From Candidatus Pacearchaeota archaeon (GTDB lineage: Archaea; Nanobdellota; Nanobdellia; Pacearchaeales; GW2011-AR1): DNA of 36,303 nt. The notes below the pieces were generated by a model. It was not told the DNA's origin and did not search any database. It saw nothing but the letters and a program-made list of their open reading frames with translations. Where the stretch lies: NCBI GenBank assembly GCA_030699205.1, contig JAUYJY010000013.1, positions 1 through 36,303 of the forward strand. Direction: 5' to 3'. Made by a program: the position numbers and the translations under genes. Shown here piece by piece: positions 24,058 through 31,655 of this stretch; the first letter of the stretch is position 1, and every line of letters starts with the position of its first letter.

Positions 24058-24371
24058 CTCTCTTTTAATAGTTTCTCTAAATATTCTTTATACTCGTCAA
24101 AGTTGTCAATTATATGGTTTATTGTTGCTTGTTGGTCTTTCTTTCCACCAACTGCGATAACAAGCACAGCTTGGAAATCATCATAAACTAAATAATAAAC
24201 TCTCTTCTCCTTTATCCTTTTTTCTCTTAAATGTCTGTATTGTAATTGGTCTCCAACATAAGGATTTTCTTTTAGTTGTAAAAATATTTTTTGTATCCTC
24301 TCTTGTTCATCTTTTGATAATTTTTCAGTTTCTCTATCAAAACTTTTAGTTGTGTAAACTGCATAAGCCAT
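24054..24371 (-). CDS. RelE/ParE-superfamily toxin
   Basis: A 105-aa protein of typical RelE length. The start AVYTTKSFDRETEKLSKDEQ, the middle LKENPYVGDQLQYRHLREKR and the basic beta-strand region EKRVYYLVYDDFQAVLVIAV are characteristic of RelE-type mRNA interferases and relatives. Arg and Lys residues in this region would contact RNA; the exact catalytic set cannot be confirmed by eye. It has its own TATA-like promoter (GTTTTTATAATTG) on the minus strand. The antitoxin gene is convergent, whereas type II pairs are usually co-directional with the antitoxin first. Confidence 0.82.
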   Translation of the reverse strand: MAYAVYTTKSFDRETEKLSKDEQERIQKIFLQLKENPYVGDQLQYRHLREKRIKEKRVYYLVYDDFQAVLVIAVGGKKDQQATINHIIDNFDEYKEYLEKLLKES

Positions 24372-24429
24372 AAATCAAATAACTTTAGCAATTATAAAAA
24401 CTCTTCTTTTTTAGGAAAGAAGAAGCAAA

Positions 24430-24547
24430 AAGTGCGTGTCTCTCGAATGCATGGCCCACCTAAAGAACATCTCAAAATCTCCTCCCTTTCCCTCAACATA
24501 TTCCAAATCTTCTTCAAATTATGCACAATCGCAACAATATTTGTTTA
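24430..24547 (-). pseudogene. Remnant of a transposase 3' end
   Basis: Read on the minus strand, this stretch gives TNIVAIVHNLKKIWNMLRER followed by EEILRCSLGGPCIRET. The HNLKKIW-type helix resembles the last part of DDE transposases of the IS5/IS1182 type. No start, catalytic residues or inverted repeats are preserved, so only a decayed fragment remains. The region up to 24772 has no gene; it contains a perfect 7-bp hairpin GTCGGTA-TTT-TACCGAC at 24615-24631. Confidence 0.4.
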
Positions 24548-24772
24548 ATTGATAAAGGCAGAAGCCAGTTTTGGTTTTTGAAAGAATCTTTATAAGTCAT
24601 TTTTCCCTCTTTTTGTCGGTATTTTACCGACGATGTTTAGTTGACTTATCGAAGCTGTTTTAGTATTTGGAGGTTGAGGGATTATGGGGCGGGCTGAAAG
24701 ATTAAGAGGTAAATTTTCACTCTTTCTAAATCCAATTCTTCTTTTAGAAAAAGAAGCAAAGGAGGTGAGTTC

Positions 24773-25480
24773 TTACTTGTCTTGTGCCCCTATTTTCCAA
24801 AGCAATTCAAATTGTTTCTGAAATTGATTTGATACTTGTTCGCTAGTAATTAGTATTGCATGAGGTATTGTTCCCCAAATTAATATCGCAGTTTTGTTTC
24901 CATAAACTATTGTAGTTACAGGAGAAACGTGTTCATCAGGAATAATTCTAAATTTGGCGTATGCCACTTTTCTTAGCTCTTCTTTTATCTCTGTTTGTAA
25001 TATTCTTGATTTAATTTTTAGAGTTTTTTTCTGGTTTTGAAATTGAATGAAATCGTGTTCCATTACTTCAAAAAATTTTCCAGATGAACCAAAGGCAACG
25101 TATTCTTTGTAATTTAGAATATCCCAAAGAATTGTTTTTATTCCTTTTTTTCCTTCGTAGATTTCAAATAATTCTTCTTCTTGTTTCTTTAGGTTCGCTA
25201 GTTTTTGAGCAACTTCCTCCGCTTTTTTCTGTTGTTCTTGATAATATTTGATTATCATTTCAGGCTTCGTAGCCATAAAACTTTTCACGTTTGCTCCAAC
25301 AGTGTAAGTTACAAAGCCTTTTGCCAATAATCTATTTAATGCATCGTATGTTGTTGTTCGATTAACTTGGACATTCTTACTAATTACGCTTGCAGTTGTT
25401 TTTCCATGTTCATTTAAGTAAAGGAAAATCTTTGATTCTGCTGCCGTCAAACCTAAGCTTTCAAGTTCTTTAGTAATCAT
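24773..25480 (-). CDS. TrmB-family transcriptional regulator
   Basis: A protein of about 235 aa. The N-terminal winged helix-turn-helix (LESLGLTAAESKIFLYLNEH, then NRTTTYDALNRLLAKGFVTY) is typical of TrmB regulators. It is followed by a coiled-coil helix (residues ~80-105) and a C-terminal effector-type domain (from ~110, with YVAFGSSGKFF and KTAILIWGTIPHAILITS). The ATG at 25480 gives the family N-terminus; a TATA box GTTTATATATG lies about 25 bp upstream. Starts further upstream would overlap that promoter. It is divergently arranged with the AlaE-like gene, about 90 bp apart, so control of that gene is a reasonable hypothesis. The ligand is unknown. Confidence 0.9.
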   Translation of the reverse strand: MITKELESLGLTAAESKIFLYLNEHGKTTASVISKNVQVNRTTTYDALNRLLAKGFVTYTVGANVKSFMATKPEMIIKYYQEQQKKAEEVAQKLANLKKQEEELFEIYEGKKGIKTILWDILNYKEYVAFGSSGKFFEVMEHDFIQFQNQKKTLKIKSRILQTEIKEELRKVAYAKFRIIPDEHVSPVTTIVYGNKTAILIWGTIPHAILITSEQVSNQFQKQFELLWKIGAQDK

Positions 25481-25569
25481 ATCAATACCTAATGGAAAGT
25501 CATATATAAACTTTATTGTTAGTATCCACACAACAACATTTTAAATACTTATGAAGTTACTATTAATAC

Positions 25570-26208
25570 ATGAATAAACTTGAACAAATCATTAAACATG
25601 AACTTCAATATCATGCAGTCAGTTCGTTGGCTCAACTTAGCTTAGCAACTCCGATATTTGCGTTGTATGAAACAACTGTTGCAAACATGACGGTAGAACA
25701 ATCTCTAAGCACCAGATATTGGGCTACAGCAATAACTTTCGCGGGCGTAGGATATTTAGATGAAAAAGTCAGAAATTATGTAAGAAAAAAACTTGATATA
25801 ACAGATCAAACCGAAGAAAAAAGACAGAAAAAAATTGATAGGCGAACTAAAATGGTTTTCAATACTGTAAGAGCAGGAGTTACATATCTCCTAGGGTTAA
25901 AAGGAAGAGACCCAACAAAACTTCTCAGGGGAGTTGGACTTGGTGTAATCTATGGAAGATTGTTTGGTGCACGATCAGGATATATGATGGACTTATACAA
26001 AGACTTATCTGGTCTAACCCCTTCAAGAAGAATTCCAGAAAGAATTAGAAATCTAAAATCCAGAACAAAAAAGCTCTTGATGGCAGGTTTAATCGCGGCA
26101 TCAATTGGAACAACAGCAGGAATATACAAAATAATTCCTCCAGCAAAAGAATACATTATGGATAAATGCGAACAAGTAATGGATGAACAAGTAATTGAAA
26201 ATAGATAA
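25570..26208 (+). CDS. AlaE-like membrane protein
   Basis: A 212-aa protein with about four or five hydrophobic segments. Several stretches fall in the same order as in the bacterial L-alanine exporter AlaE: HAVSSLAQ near residue 15, NMTVEQSLSTRYWA near 38, a GVGYLDEKVRNYV region, and FGARSGYMMDLYK near residue 135. An extra membrane helix (~175-195) and a charged tail follow. The similarity is weak and by eye, so an uncharacterised membrane protein is the safe description. It is divergent from the TrmB-type regulator gene; the TATA-like TTTTAAATACTT lies about 25 bp before the ATG. Confidence 0.5.
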   Translation: MNKLEQIIKHELQYHAVSSLAQLSLATPIFALYETTVANMTVEQSLSTRYWATAITFAGVGYLDEKVRNYVRKKLDITDQTEEKRQKKIDRRTKMVFNTVRAGVTYLLGLKGRDPTKLLRGVGLGVIYGRLFGARSGYMMDLYKDLSGLTPSRRIPERIRNLKSRTKKLLMAGLIAASIGTTAGIYKIIPPAKEYIMDKCEQVMDEQVIENR

Positions 26209-26290
26209 GTAATTGCAAAATAATCATTAAGGTTTGTCTATTAAAATCAATCGCCATAAAAAATATAAATCTCTTTATCTTTTTTCTTAT

Positions 26291-26764
26291 ATGGATAATT
26301 TGATAAAATTGCCTAAAATAGAACTTGAGTTAAAACAAACTGCGAAGGGTTTTTGGTATGTGGGAAGCTTAAGGATAAATGCTGAAAATACTTCTGAATT
26401 TGATAATCTTCTTTCATATGCTCTGGAAAGAGTAAATGAAAAGCTTAATGAATTAAATAATATTTCTGAAATGCCAAAAAAGGACACGAAAGATAAAAAG
26501 AATGATAAAGAAGAATATTTATTTAATGTTGAAGAACAAAAATTATTTGATAATTTGAGAAGCCTTAGAAATTTGCTTGCAAATAAAGAGGGCCTCCCGC
26601 ATTATATTATTTTCCATAATTCTGTTTTAAAGAAGATTGTTAGAGAAAAACCGAGGACAAAAGAAGATTTAACCAAAATAATTGGGGAGAAAAAGTTTAA
26701 AAAATATGGGGAATTAATTAAAGAGCTTATGGAAAGAAATCCTTCTGAAGTTAGAGGATTATAA
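26291..26764 (+). CDS. Stand-alone HRDC domain protein
   Basis: A protein of about 157 aa. The C-terminal ~75 residues (LFDNLRSLRNLLANKEGLPH, then YIIFHNSVLK, KPRTKEDLTKIIG and KFKKYGELI) match the HRDC domain, a helical nucleic-acid-binding module normally attached to RecQ helicases or RNase D. The N-terminal part (KIELELKQTAKGFWYVGSLR onward) is a short beta-rich domain that I do not recognise. A charged Lys/Asp linker joins them. The ATG at 26291 is preferred because a TATA-like AATATAAATC lies about 27 bp upstream. An accessory DNA or RNA binding role is inferred. Confidence 0.7.
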   Translation: MDNLIKLPKIELELKQTAKGFWYVGSLRINAENTSEFDNLLSYALERVNEKLNELNNISEMPKKDTKDKKNDKEEYLFNVEEQKLFDNLRSLRNLLANKEGLPHYIIFHNSVLKKIVREKPRTKEDLTKIIGEKKFKKYGELIKELMERNPSEVRGL

Positions 26765-26994
26765 TAATCTTTAAAGTTTACTACTTCACTTAAATTGTGA
26801 CTAAGATTTCCCGAAGTCATTCAGGCATTTTGTCTTTTATTCTGTAAGCGAGATTTTATAGGGGAACAAGAAAATTTAACTCAAAGTATCTGCTTGGCTT
26901 TCTGCGTTCTTTTTTTACTTCATCAGCAATTTTTTTTGAATGAAAAAAACAGGGTTAACAAAACATTTATTAAGGGTTTTTTCCGAATTTGTTT

Positions 26995-27312
26995 ATGGCA
27001 GGAAAAATTAAGATTTTAAATTCGGAAAGTTTTAATGATTTTATTGGGAAGGGAAATGTTGTTGTTGATTTTTACGCAGACTGGTGCGGGCCTTGTAAGG
27101 TAATGGCCCCTCATTTTGAAAAGGCATCTGAAGAAATTGAAGAGGTCAAATTCGCAAAGGTTGATGTTGATAATAACCAAGAACTTGCGATGAGATTTGG
27201 AGTGATGAGTATTCCTACAACTATTTTCTTTAAAAATAAAGAACAAGTTGATAGATATACCGGTGCTATGAGGTTTGAGGATATTAAAGAAAGAGTTGAA
27301 AAAAGTTTCTAG
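26995..27312 (+). CDS. Thioredoxin
   Basis: A cytoplasmic thioredoxin of about 105 aa with the active-site DFYADWCGPCKVMAPHFEKA (WCGPC near residue 28), the VDVDNNQELAMRFGV stretch and the cis-proline motif SIPTTIFF (~70). It reduces protein disulfides and could serve the ribonucleotide reductase, though it is not in that operon. The ATG at 26995 is preferred over an in-frame TTG two codons earlier. The 230-bp spacer upstream holds no gene. Confidence 0.95.
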   Translation: MAGKIKILNSESFNDFIGKGNVVVDFYADWCGPCKVMAPHFEKASEEIEEVKFAKVDVDNNQELAMRFGVMSIPTTIFFKNKEQVDRYTGAMRFEDIKERVEKSF

Positions 27313-27356
27313 TTAATTTTAAATAACAATTAATTCTATTTTTAATGTTGTGTTAC

Positions 27357-27506
27357 GGTCCCGTAGCTCAGCCTGGTCAGAGCACTGGACTCTTACTACA
27401 AGCTTTTCTAGAAGAAAACCTTCTAGGAATTCAAAAGACCAATTTAGTCAGTAAGCTGATGATAGGAGAGATCCAGGTGTCGGGGGTTCAAATCCCCTCG
27501 GGGCCA
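27357..27506 (+). tRNA. tRNA-Lys(CUU) with a 75-nt intron
   Basis: Exon 1 is 27357-27395 and exon 2 is 27471-27506. The acceptor arms GGTCCCG and CGGGGCC pair (one G-T), D arm GCTC/GAGC, anticodon stem CTGGA/TCCAG, loop CTCTTAA with anticodon CTT, and T arm GGGGG-TTCAAAT-CCCCT. The intron (27396-27470) sits between positions 37 and 38, the canonical archaeal site. CTCT at the exon side can pair with AGAG at the intron end, as expected for a bulge-helix-bulge splice site. The intron contains a strong hairpin CTAGAAG ... CTTCTAG. The 3' CCA is not encoded after the discriminator A. Confidence 0.95.
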
Positions 27507-27616
27507 TTTATACTTGGGGGATTTGAACACTGCACGAACCTTCGGTTCGCTGGCCTTCGCTTCAAGAGGTGAAGCTTCAGGAATCCCCTCGGGGCCATTT
27601 ATACTTGAGGGATTTG
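27491..27616 (+). repeat. Direct repeat of the tRNA-Lys 3' end
   Basis: A 35-bp sequence covering the tRNA T-arm/acceptor 3' end and 19 bp beyond (27491-27525) is repeated at 27582-27616 with one mismatch. The 56 bp between the copies contain two hairpins, CGAACC-TTC-GGTTCG and GCTTCA-AGAGG-TGAAGC. A duplicated tRNA 3' end is the usual footprint of integrase-mediated insertion, but no integrase is present, so a tandem duplication is equally possible. Confidence 0.7.
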
Positions 27617-27651
27617 CAAAGACTTAAAAGGTGCAATTTTATTTGTTAATT

Positions 27652-28101
27652 ATGAGTGATAAAGACCCTAAAGAGCTGAAAGCGATTAGTTTATTGAAAA
27701 GAAATCTCCGGGTGCGTTTTTCCTTGTTTGATGAGGGTCATCAGGTTGATGCACGTGCTTTTGATAATGGGGAATTGTGGGTTGGGTATTCTGCCGGAGG
27801 ATTTGATGAAGAAGGAAGACATGGGGGAACATATTTTGATTTGAATTTAAGAGAAAATGTTTGCTATTTACTCCACATTGAATTGCAGAAAAAATTTAGG
27901 GGGAGGGGTTTTGGATGGAGGTTATATCAAGCAGTGCAGGAATTTGCAAGAAGTATGGGGAGCAGAGTAGTGAGGCAGTTTCCTTCCGGAGGGTTTTTTG
28001 CTGGAGAAGAACTCAAGGAATCAAGGAGAGATTATCTCGTAAGAAGAGGATATGGGTTGGTTGGAGATAATCCTGATGGGGAAGTTGAGCTTGTTCTGTA
28101 A
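27652..28101 (+). CDS. GNAT-family acetyltransferase-like protein
   Basis: A protein of about 149 aa with the GNAT motif A in LHIELQKKFRGRGFGWRLYQ (residue ~75), where RGRGFG is the acetyl-CoA pyrophosphate loop, followed by the helix AVQEFARSMGSR. Motif B would be the segment ending RRDYLVRRGYGLVG. The substrate cannot be predicted; the N-terminal part differs from the RimI-type enzymes. The ATG at 27652 is used because a TATA-like ACTTAAAAGG lies about 25-30 bp upstream. It sits between tRNA-Lys and the RNA polymerase cluster. Confidence 0.8.
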   Translation: MSDKDPKELKAISLLKRNLRVRFSLFDEGHQVDARAFDNGELWVGYSAGGFDEEGRHGGTYFDLNLRENVCYLLHIELQKKFRGRGFGWRLYQAVQEFARSMGSRVVRQFPSGGFFAGEELKESRRDYLVRRGYGLVGDNPDGEVELVL

Positions 28102-28205
28102 TTTTTCCGAAAAGACAAAAAATCGGAAGATTTAAAAACCAATTTTTGCAATCTTTTATTATCCCACAGTCATCAATGATATTTTAGTGGTGCCAACTAT
28201 AGAAA

Positions 28206-28412
28206 ATGCACATACTCCAACCAAAACACATTAAATTGAAACCGGAAGAGGTAAAACAACTGACTTCTAAATATAATATCTCTGTGTCTCAGTTACCGAA
28301 GATAAAAATGACCGACCCTGCGATTCCCGAAGGAAGTCAGATAGGAGACATAATTAAGATTGAAAGGAATTTTGGAGATAAATTAAGGGTCTATTTTAGA
28401 GTGGTTGTATGA
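28206..28412 (+). CDS. rpoH: RNA polymerase subunit H (Rpo5)
   Basis: A 68-aa protein matching the archaeal H subunit, equivalent to the C-terminal domain of eukaryotic Rpb5. The signature is KMTDPAIPEGSQIGDIIKIE followed by a terminal basic beta strand (RNFGDKLRVYFRVVV). It opens the polymerase operon; its stop codon overlaps the rpoB ATG by 4 bp (ATGA), indicating translational coupling. A TATA-like GATTTAAAAACC lies near 28128. Confidence 0.95.
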   Translation: MHILQPKHIKLKPEEVKQLTSKYNISVSQLPKIKMTDPAIPEGSQIGDIIKIERNFGDKLRVYFRVVV

Positions 28413-31400
28413 AAGCAGAGAAACATCTTTTAGTTAAAAAATATCTTGAACAGCATTCCTTAGTTGAATCTAACGTAAGAAGCTTTAATGATTTTATAAA
28501 GAATAAAATGCAGCAGATTGTGAATGAAATAAATGATAATCTTTCACATGATGAAGTTGAAATTAAATTTGGAAAGATTAGAATTGGAAAACCAAACATT
28601 ACCGAAGCTGATGGGAGTGTGAGTGCGATTACGCCTGTCGAAGCTAAGTTGAGAACCCTTACATATTCTGCACCAATTCATGCAGAAATTTCAGTTAATT
28701 ATGGAGAAAATTCCGATAGCTCTGAAGTTGAAATTGGAAGAATTCCAGTTATTGTTAGAAGTGATATCTGCAACACATATGGGATGAGCAAAGAAGAATT
28801 AAGGGAGAATTATATGGATCCTCTTGATCCGGGGGGATATTTTATAATTAACGGGAATGAAAGGATAATGGTTATGACCGAAGACCTCGCACCTAATCAG
28901 CCATTTATTGAAGAAGGCAGAAGAGGTTTGACCTTGAGAGTTTTTTCTCAAAGGGGCCCTTATAGAATTCCAACAACTATTTCCGAAACAGGTGAGGGAA
29001 TTTTAGATGTAACATTTAGCAGACTCAGAAATATTCCTGCAATTGTTTTAATAAAAGCTCTTGGTCTGACAAAAGAATCAGATATTGCAAAACAAATTGG
29101 AAGAGAAGAAGACAGCATTATTGTTAATTTTTATGAATATGCAAAATTACAAACACCGAGAGATGCTTTGCTGTTTATGGCAGAAAATTCGGGAGTGCAA
29201 GGAACAGAAAAGGAAGTATTGGACAGAATAAAACAAAGAATAGATTCTTACTTTCTCCCCCATATCGGATTAGATAAAGAATCAAGAATTGAAAAAGCAG
29301 TTACACTATGTAAATTAATTAAGCAGTTTTTGAGTGCTAAGGAAAATAATAATTTGAGAACGGACAAAGACCATTATGCAAACAAAAGAGTAAAACTTTC
29401 AGGAGACCTGTTATCTGATTTGTTTAGAGTTAATATGAATATTCTTGTCAAAGATATCCAATATACCTTGCAGAAAGTTGCAAAGAGAAAAAAGTTTTAT
29501 TCTGTAAAGACCGTTGCTAAATCTACTTTATTTACACATAGAGTTGAAAGTGCTATTGCTACGGGCTCTTGGATTGGAGAGAGATCAGGAGTTACACAAA
29601 ATATGTCTAAAAATAATTATTTGGATATGTTATCTTCTTTGCAGAGAGTTTCAAGTATGCTTCCTGGAGAACAGGAGAACTTTATGGCGAGAACATTACA
29701 TCCAACCCATTATGGAAGATTTTGCCCTACTGAAACTCCTGAAGGGACGGAAGTTGGTTTGAGAAAAAATCTTGCACTTTTATCTCAAATTTCTACTGCA
29801 GTGCAGTTTGATGAGAAAAAAATAGTTAAGTTCTTCAAGGACATTGGGCTTAATGAGGAAAATGGAAGAGATGTTTTCTTTAATGGAAGATTTGTTGGAT
29901 TGTCTGAAAATCCGGAAGATTTTGCGAACAAAGTAAGAGAAGGAAGAAGGAGAGGAGAACTTCCATGGCAGTTGGGTGTGTCAAGTAATAGCCCTACAAA
30001 TTCAGTTGTTATTTCTACTGAAGTTGGGAGAGTTTTAAGGCCTTTAATTGTTGTTAATAAAGGAGTTAGCCAGATTAATGATGAACATCTTGTTCTCTTG
30101 GAACAGGATGAAATTAAATGGGAAGATTTGATTAAGAAAGGAATTATTGAATATATTGATGCATCTGAAGAAGAGGATGCACTTGTTGCACCGGAACAGG
30201 AAGATATTACCGGAGACCATACGCATTTAGAAATTGATTCAATTGGTATTTTTGGGTTGGTAACTTCTTTAGTTCCGTTTGGAAACCATGACCAGTCTGC
30301 AAGACTTAACAGGGGGAGTAAAACATTAAGGCAGAGCCTTGGAATTTATGCGGCAAATTATTTAGTCAGATTAGATACTAACTTATCTATTTTACATTAT
30401 CCACAACACCCTATTGTTAGAAGTTTTACTTATGACGCCCTTAATATTTATCCCGCAGGACAAAATCTTGTTGTTGCGGTAATTCCTTATGAAGGATATA
30501 ATATGGAGGACTCTGTTGTCTTAAATCGGGGGAGTATTGAAAGAGGACTTGCAAGAAGCACTTATTTCAAACCATATAGGACGACAGAATTAAATTATGC
30601 CGGAGGATTAAAAGACGAGATTACCATTCCGGATAAAGATGTTTCAGGTTATAGAACTGAAGAATCATATAGATTTTTAGAGGATGATGGAATTGTGTAT
30701 CCCGAAGCAGAGCTTTCTTCTAATGAAGTAGTTATTGGTAGAATAACTCCGCCCAAATTTCTTTCTGAAGCTAAAGATATTAGTATTCAGTCAAAGAAAG
30801 AAGGGAGTATTTCAATTAAACAAGGAGAAACAGGAAAGATTGACGCTGTTTTTGTTACTGCAGACAGCGAAGGAAATAAAATTGCACAGGTAAGAGTTAG
30901 AGATTTAAGAATCCCTGAACCAGGAGATAAGTTTTCTACACCTCACGGACAAAAAGGAGTTGTTGGAATGTTAGCAGACCCAAAAGATGTCCCATTCACA
31001 TCAAGAGGGGTTAAGCCGGATTTAATATTTAATCCTCACGGACTTCCAAAAAGAATGACTATGGGATATATGATAGAAGTTCTTGCTGGAAAGGTTGGAG
31101 CAATAAGGGGTAAATTTATAGATGGAACTCCGTTCTCGGGAGAAAAGGCGGAAGATTTAGAAAACCAGCTGAGAGAAATGGGTTTTGATTTTGAGGGAAA
31201 GGAAACAATGTATGATGGAGTCAGCGGGAGAAAAATGGATATGAAAATTTATATTGGAAATATGTATTATTTAAAACTTGGAAGAATGGTGAAGAATTTG
31301 ATACATGCAAGAGCATCAGGAAAGGTTGCATTGCTTACGAGACAGCCAGTAGAAGGACGTTCAAGAGGTGGTGCATTAAGACTTGGTGAAATGGAGCAAC

Positions 31401-31654
31401 AGGCATTAGTAGGGCACGGAGCTTCATTGTTATTAAAAGAAAGATATGATTCGGATAAGACTACAATTTATATCTGCAAAAAGTGCGGGGCGTTGGGAAT
31501 AAAAGATACAATAAGAAATAAAATGTATTGTCCTGTATGCAGCAGCAATGAAATTGAGCCGATTGAAGTGTCATATGCATTCAAACTTTTAGTTGAAGAA
31601 CTTTTAGGTCTTCACATATTAACTAAATTTGAATTAAAGAATAAATACGAATAA
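28409..31654 (+). CDS. rpoB: RNA polymerase subunit B (Rpo2), undivided
   Basis: A 1081-aa second-largest polymerase subunit. It is undivided, unlike the B''/B' split of many Euryarchaeota. Key stretches are DPLDPGGYFIINGNERIM (~130), RTLHPTHYGRFCPTETPEG (~430), EGYNMEDSVVLNRGSIERGL (~695), the active-site GDKFSTPHGQKGVVGML (~840) and the C-terminal zinc ribbon YICKKCGALG ... MYCPVCSSNE (~1020-1050). It is slightly shorter than typical archaeal B subunits. It overlaps rpoH by 4 bp and is followed after 1 bp by rpoA. Confidence 0.98.
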   Translation: MKAEKHLLVKKYLEQHSLVESNVRSFNDFIKNKMQQIVNEINDNLSHDEVEIKFGKIRIGKPNITEADGSVSAITPVEAKLRTLTYSAPIHAEISVNYGENSDSSEVEIGRIPVIVRSDICNTYGMSKEELRENYMDPLDPGGYFIINGNERIMVMTEDLAPNQPFIEEGRRGLTLRVFSQRGPYRIPTTISETGEGILDVTFSRLRNIPAIVLIKALGLTKESDIAKQIGREEDSIIVNFYEYAKLQTPRDALLFMAENSGVQGTEKEVLDRIKQRIDSYFLPHIGLDKESRIEKAVTLCKLIKQFLSAKENNNLRTDKDHYANKRVKLSGDLLSDLFRVNMNILVKDIQYTLQKVAKRKKFYSVKTVAKSTLFTHRVESAIATGSWIGERSGVTQNMSKNNYLDMLSSLQRVSSMLPGEQENFMARTLHPTHYGRFCPTETPEGTEVGLRKNLALLSQISTAVQFDEKKIVKFFKDIGLNEENGRDVFFNGRFVGLSENPEDFANKVREGRRRGELPWQLGVSSNSPTNSVVISTEVGRVLRPLIVVNKGVSQINDEHLVLLEQDEIKWEDLIKKGIIEYIDASEEEDALVAPEQEDITGDHTHLEIDSIGIFGLVTSLVPFGNHDQSARLNRGSKTLRQSLGIYAANYLVRLDTNLSILHYPQHPIVRSFTYDALNIYPAGQNLVVAVIPYEGYNMEDSVVLNRGSIERGLARSTYFKPYRTTELNYAGGLKDEITIPDKDVSGYRTEESYRFLEDDGIVYPEAELSSNEVVIGRITPPKFLSEAKDISIQSKKEGSISIKQGETGKIDAVFVTADSEGNKIAQVRVRDLRIPEPGDKFSTPHGQKGVVGMLADPKDVPFTSRGVKPDLIFNPHGLPKRMTMGYMIEVLAGKVGAIRGKFIDGTPFSGEKAEDLENQLREMGFDFEGKETMYDGVSGRKMDMKIYIGNMYYLKLGRMVKNLIHARASGKVALLTRQPVEGRSRGGALRLGEMEQQALVGHGASLLLKERYDSDKTTIYICKKCGALGIKDTIRNKMYCPVCSSNEIEPIEVSYAFKLLVEELLGLHILTKFELKNKYE

Positions 31655-31655
31655 A

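Noticed and set aside
27455..27470. CTGATGA near the tRNA intron 3' end as a C/D box guide RNA
   Set aside because: It is at the wrong end of the intron for box C, and matching D, C' and D' boxes are not evident.
27340..27572. Open frame of 75 codons across the tRNA-Lys gene
   Set aside because: It overlaps the tRNA exons and intron and has no protein features; the tRNA explains the sequence.
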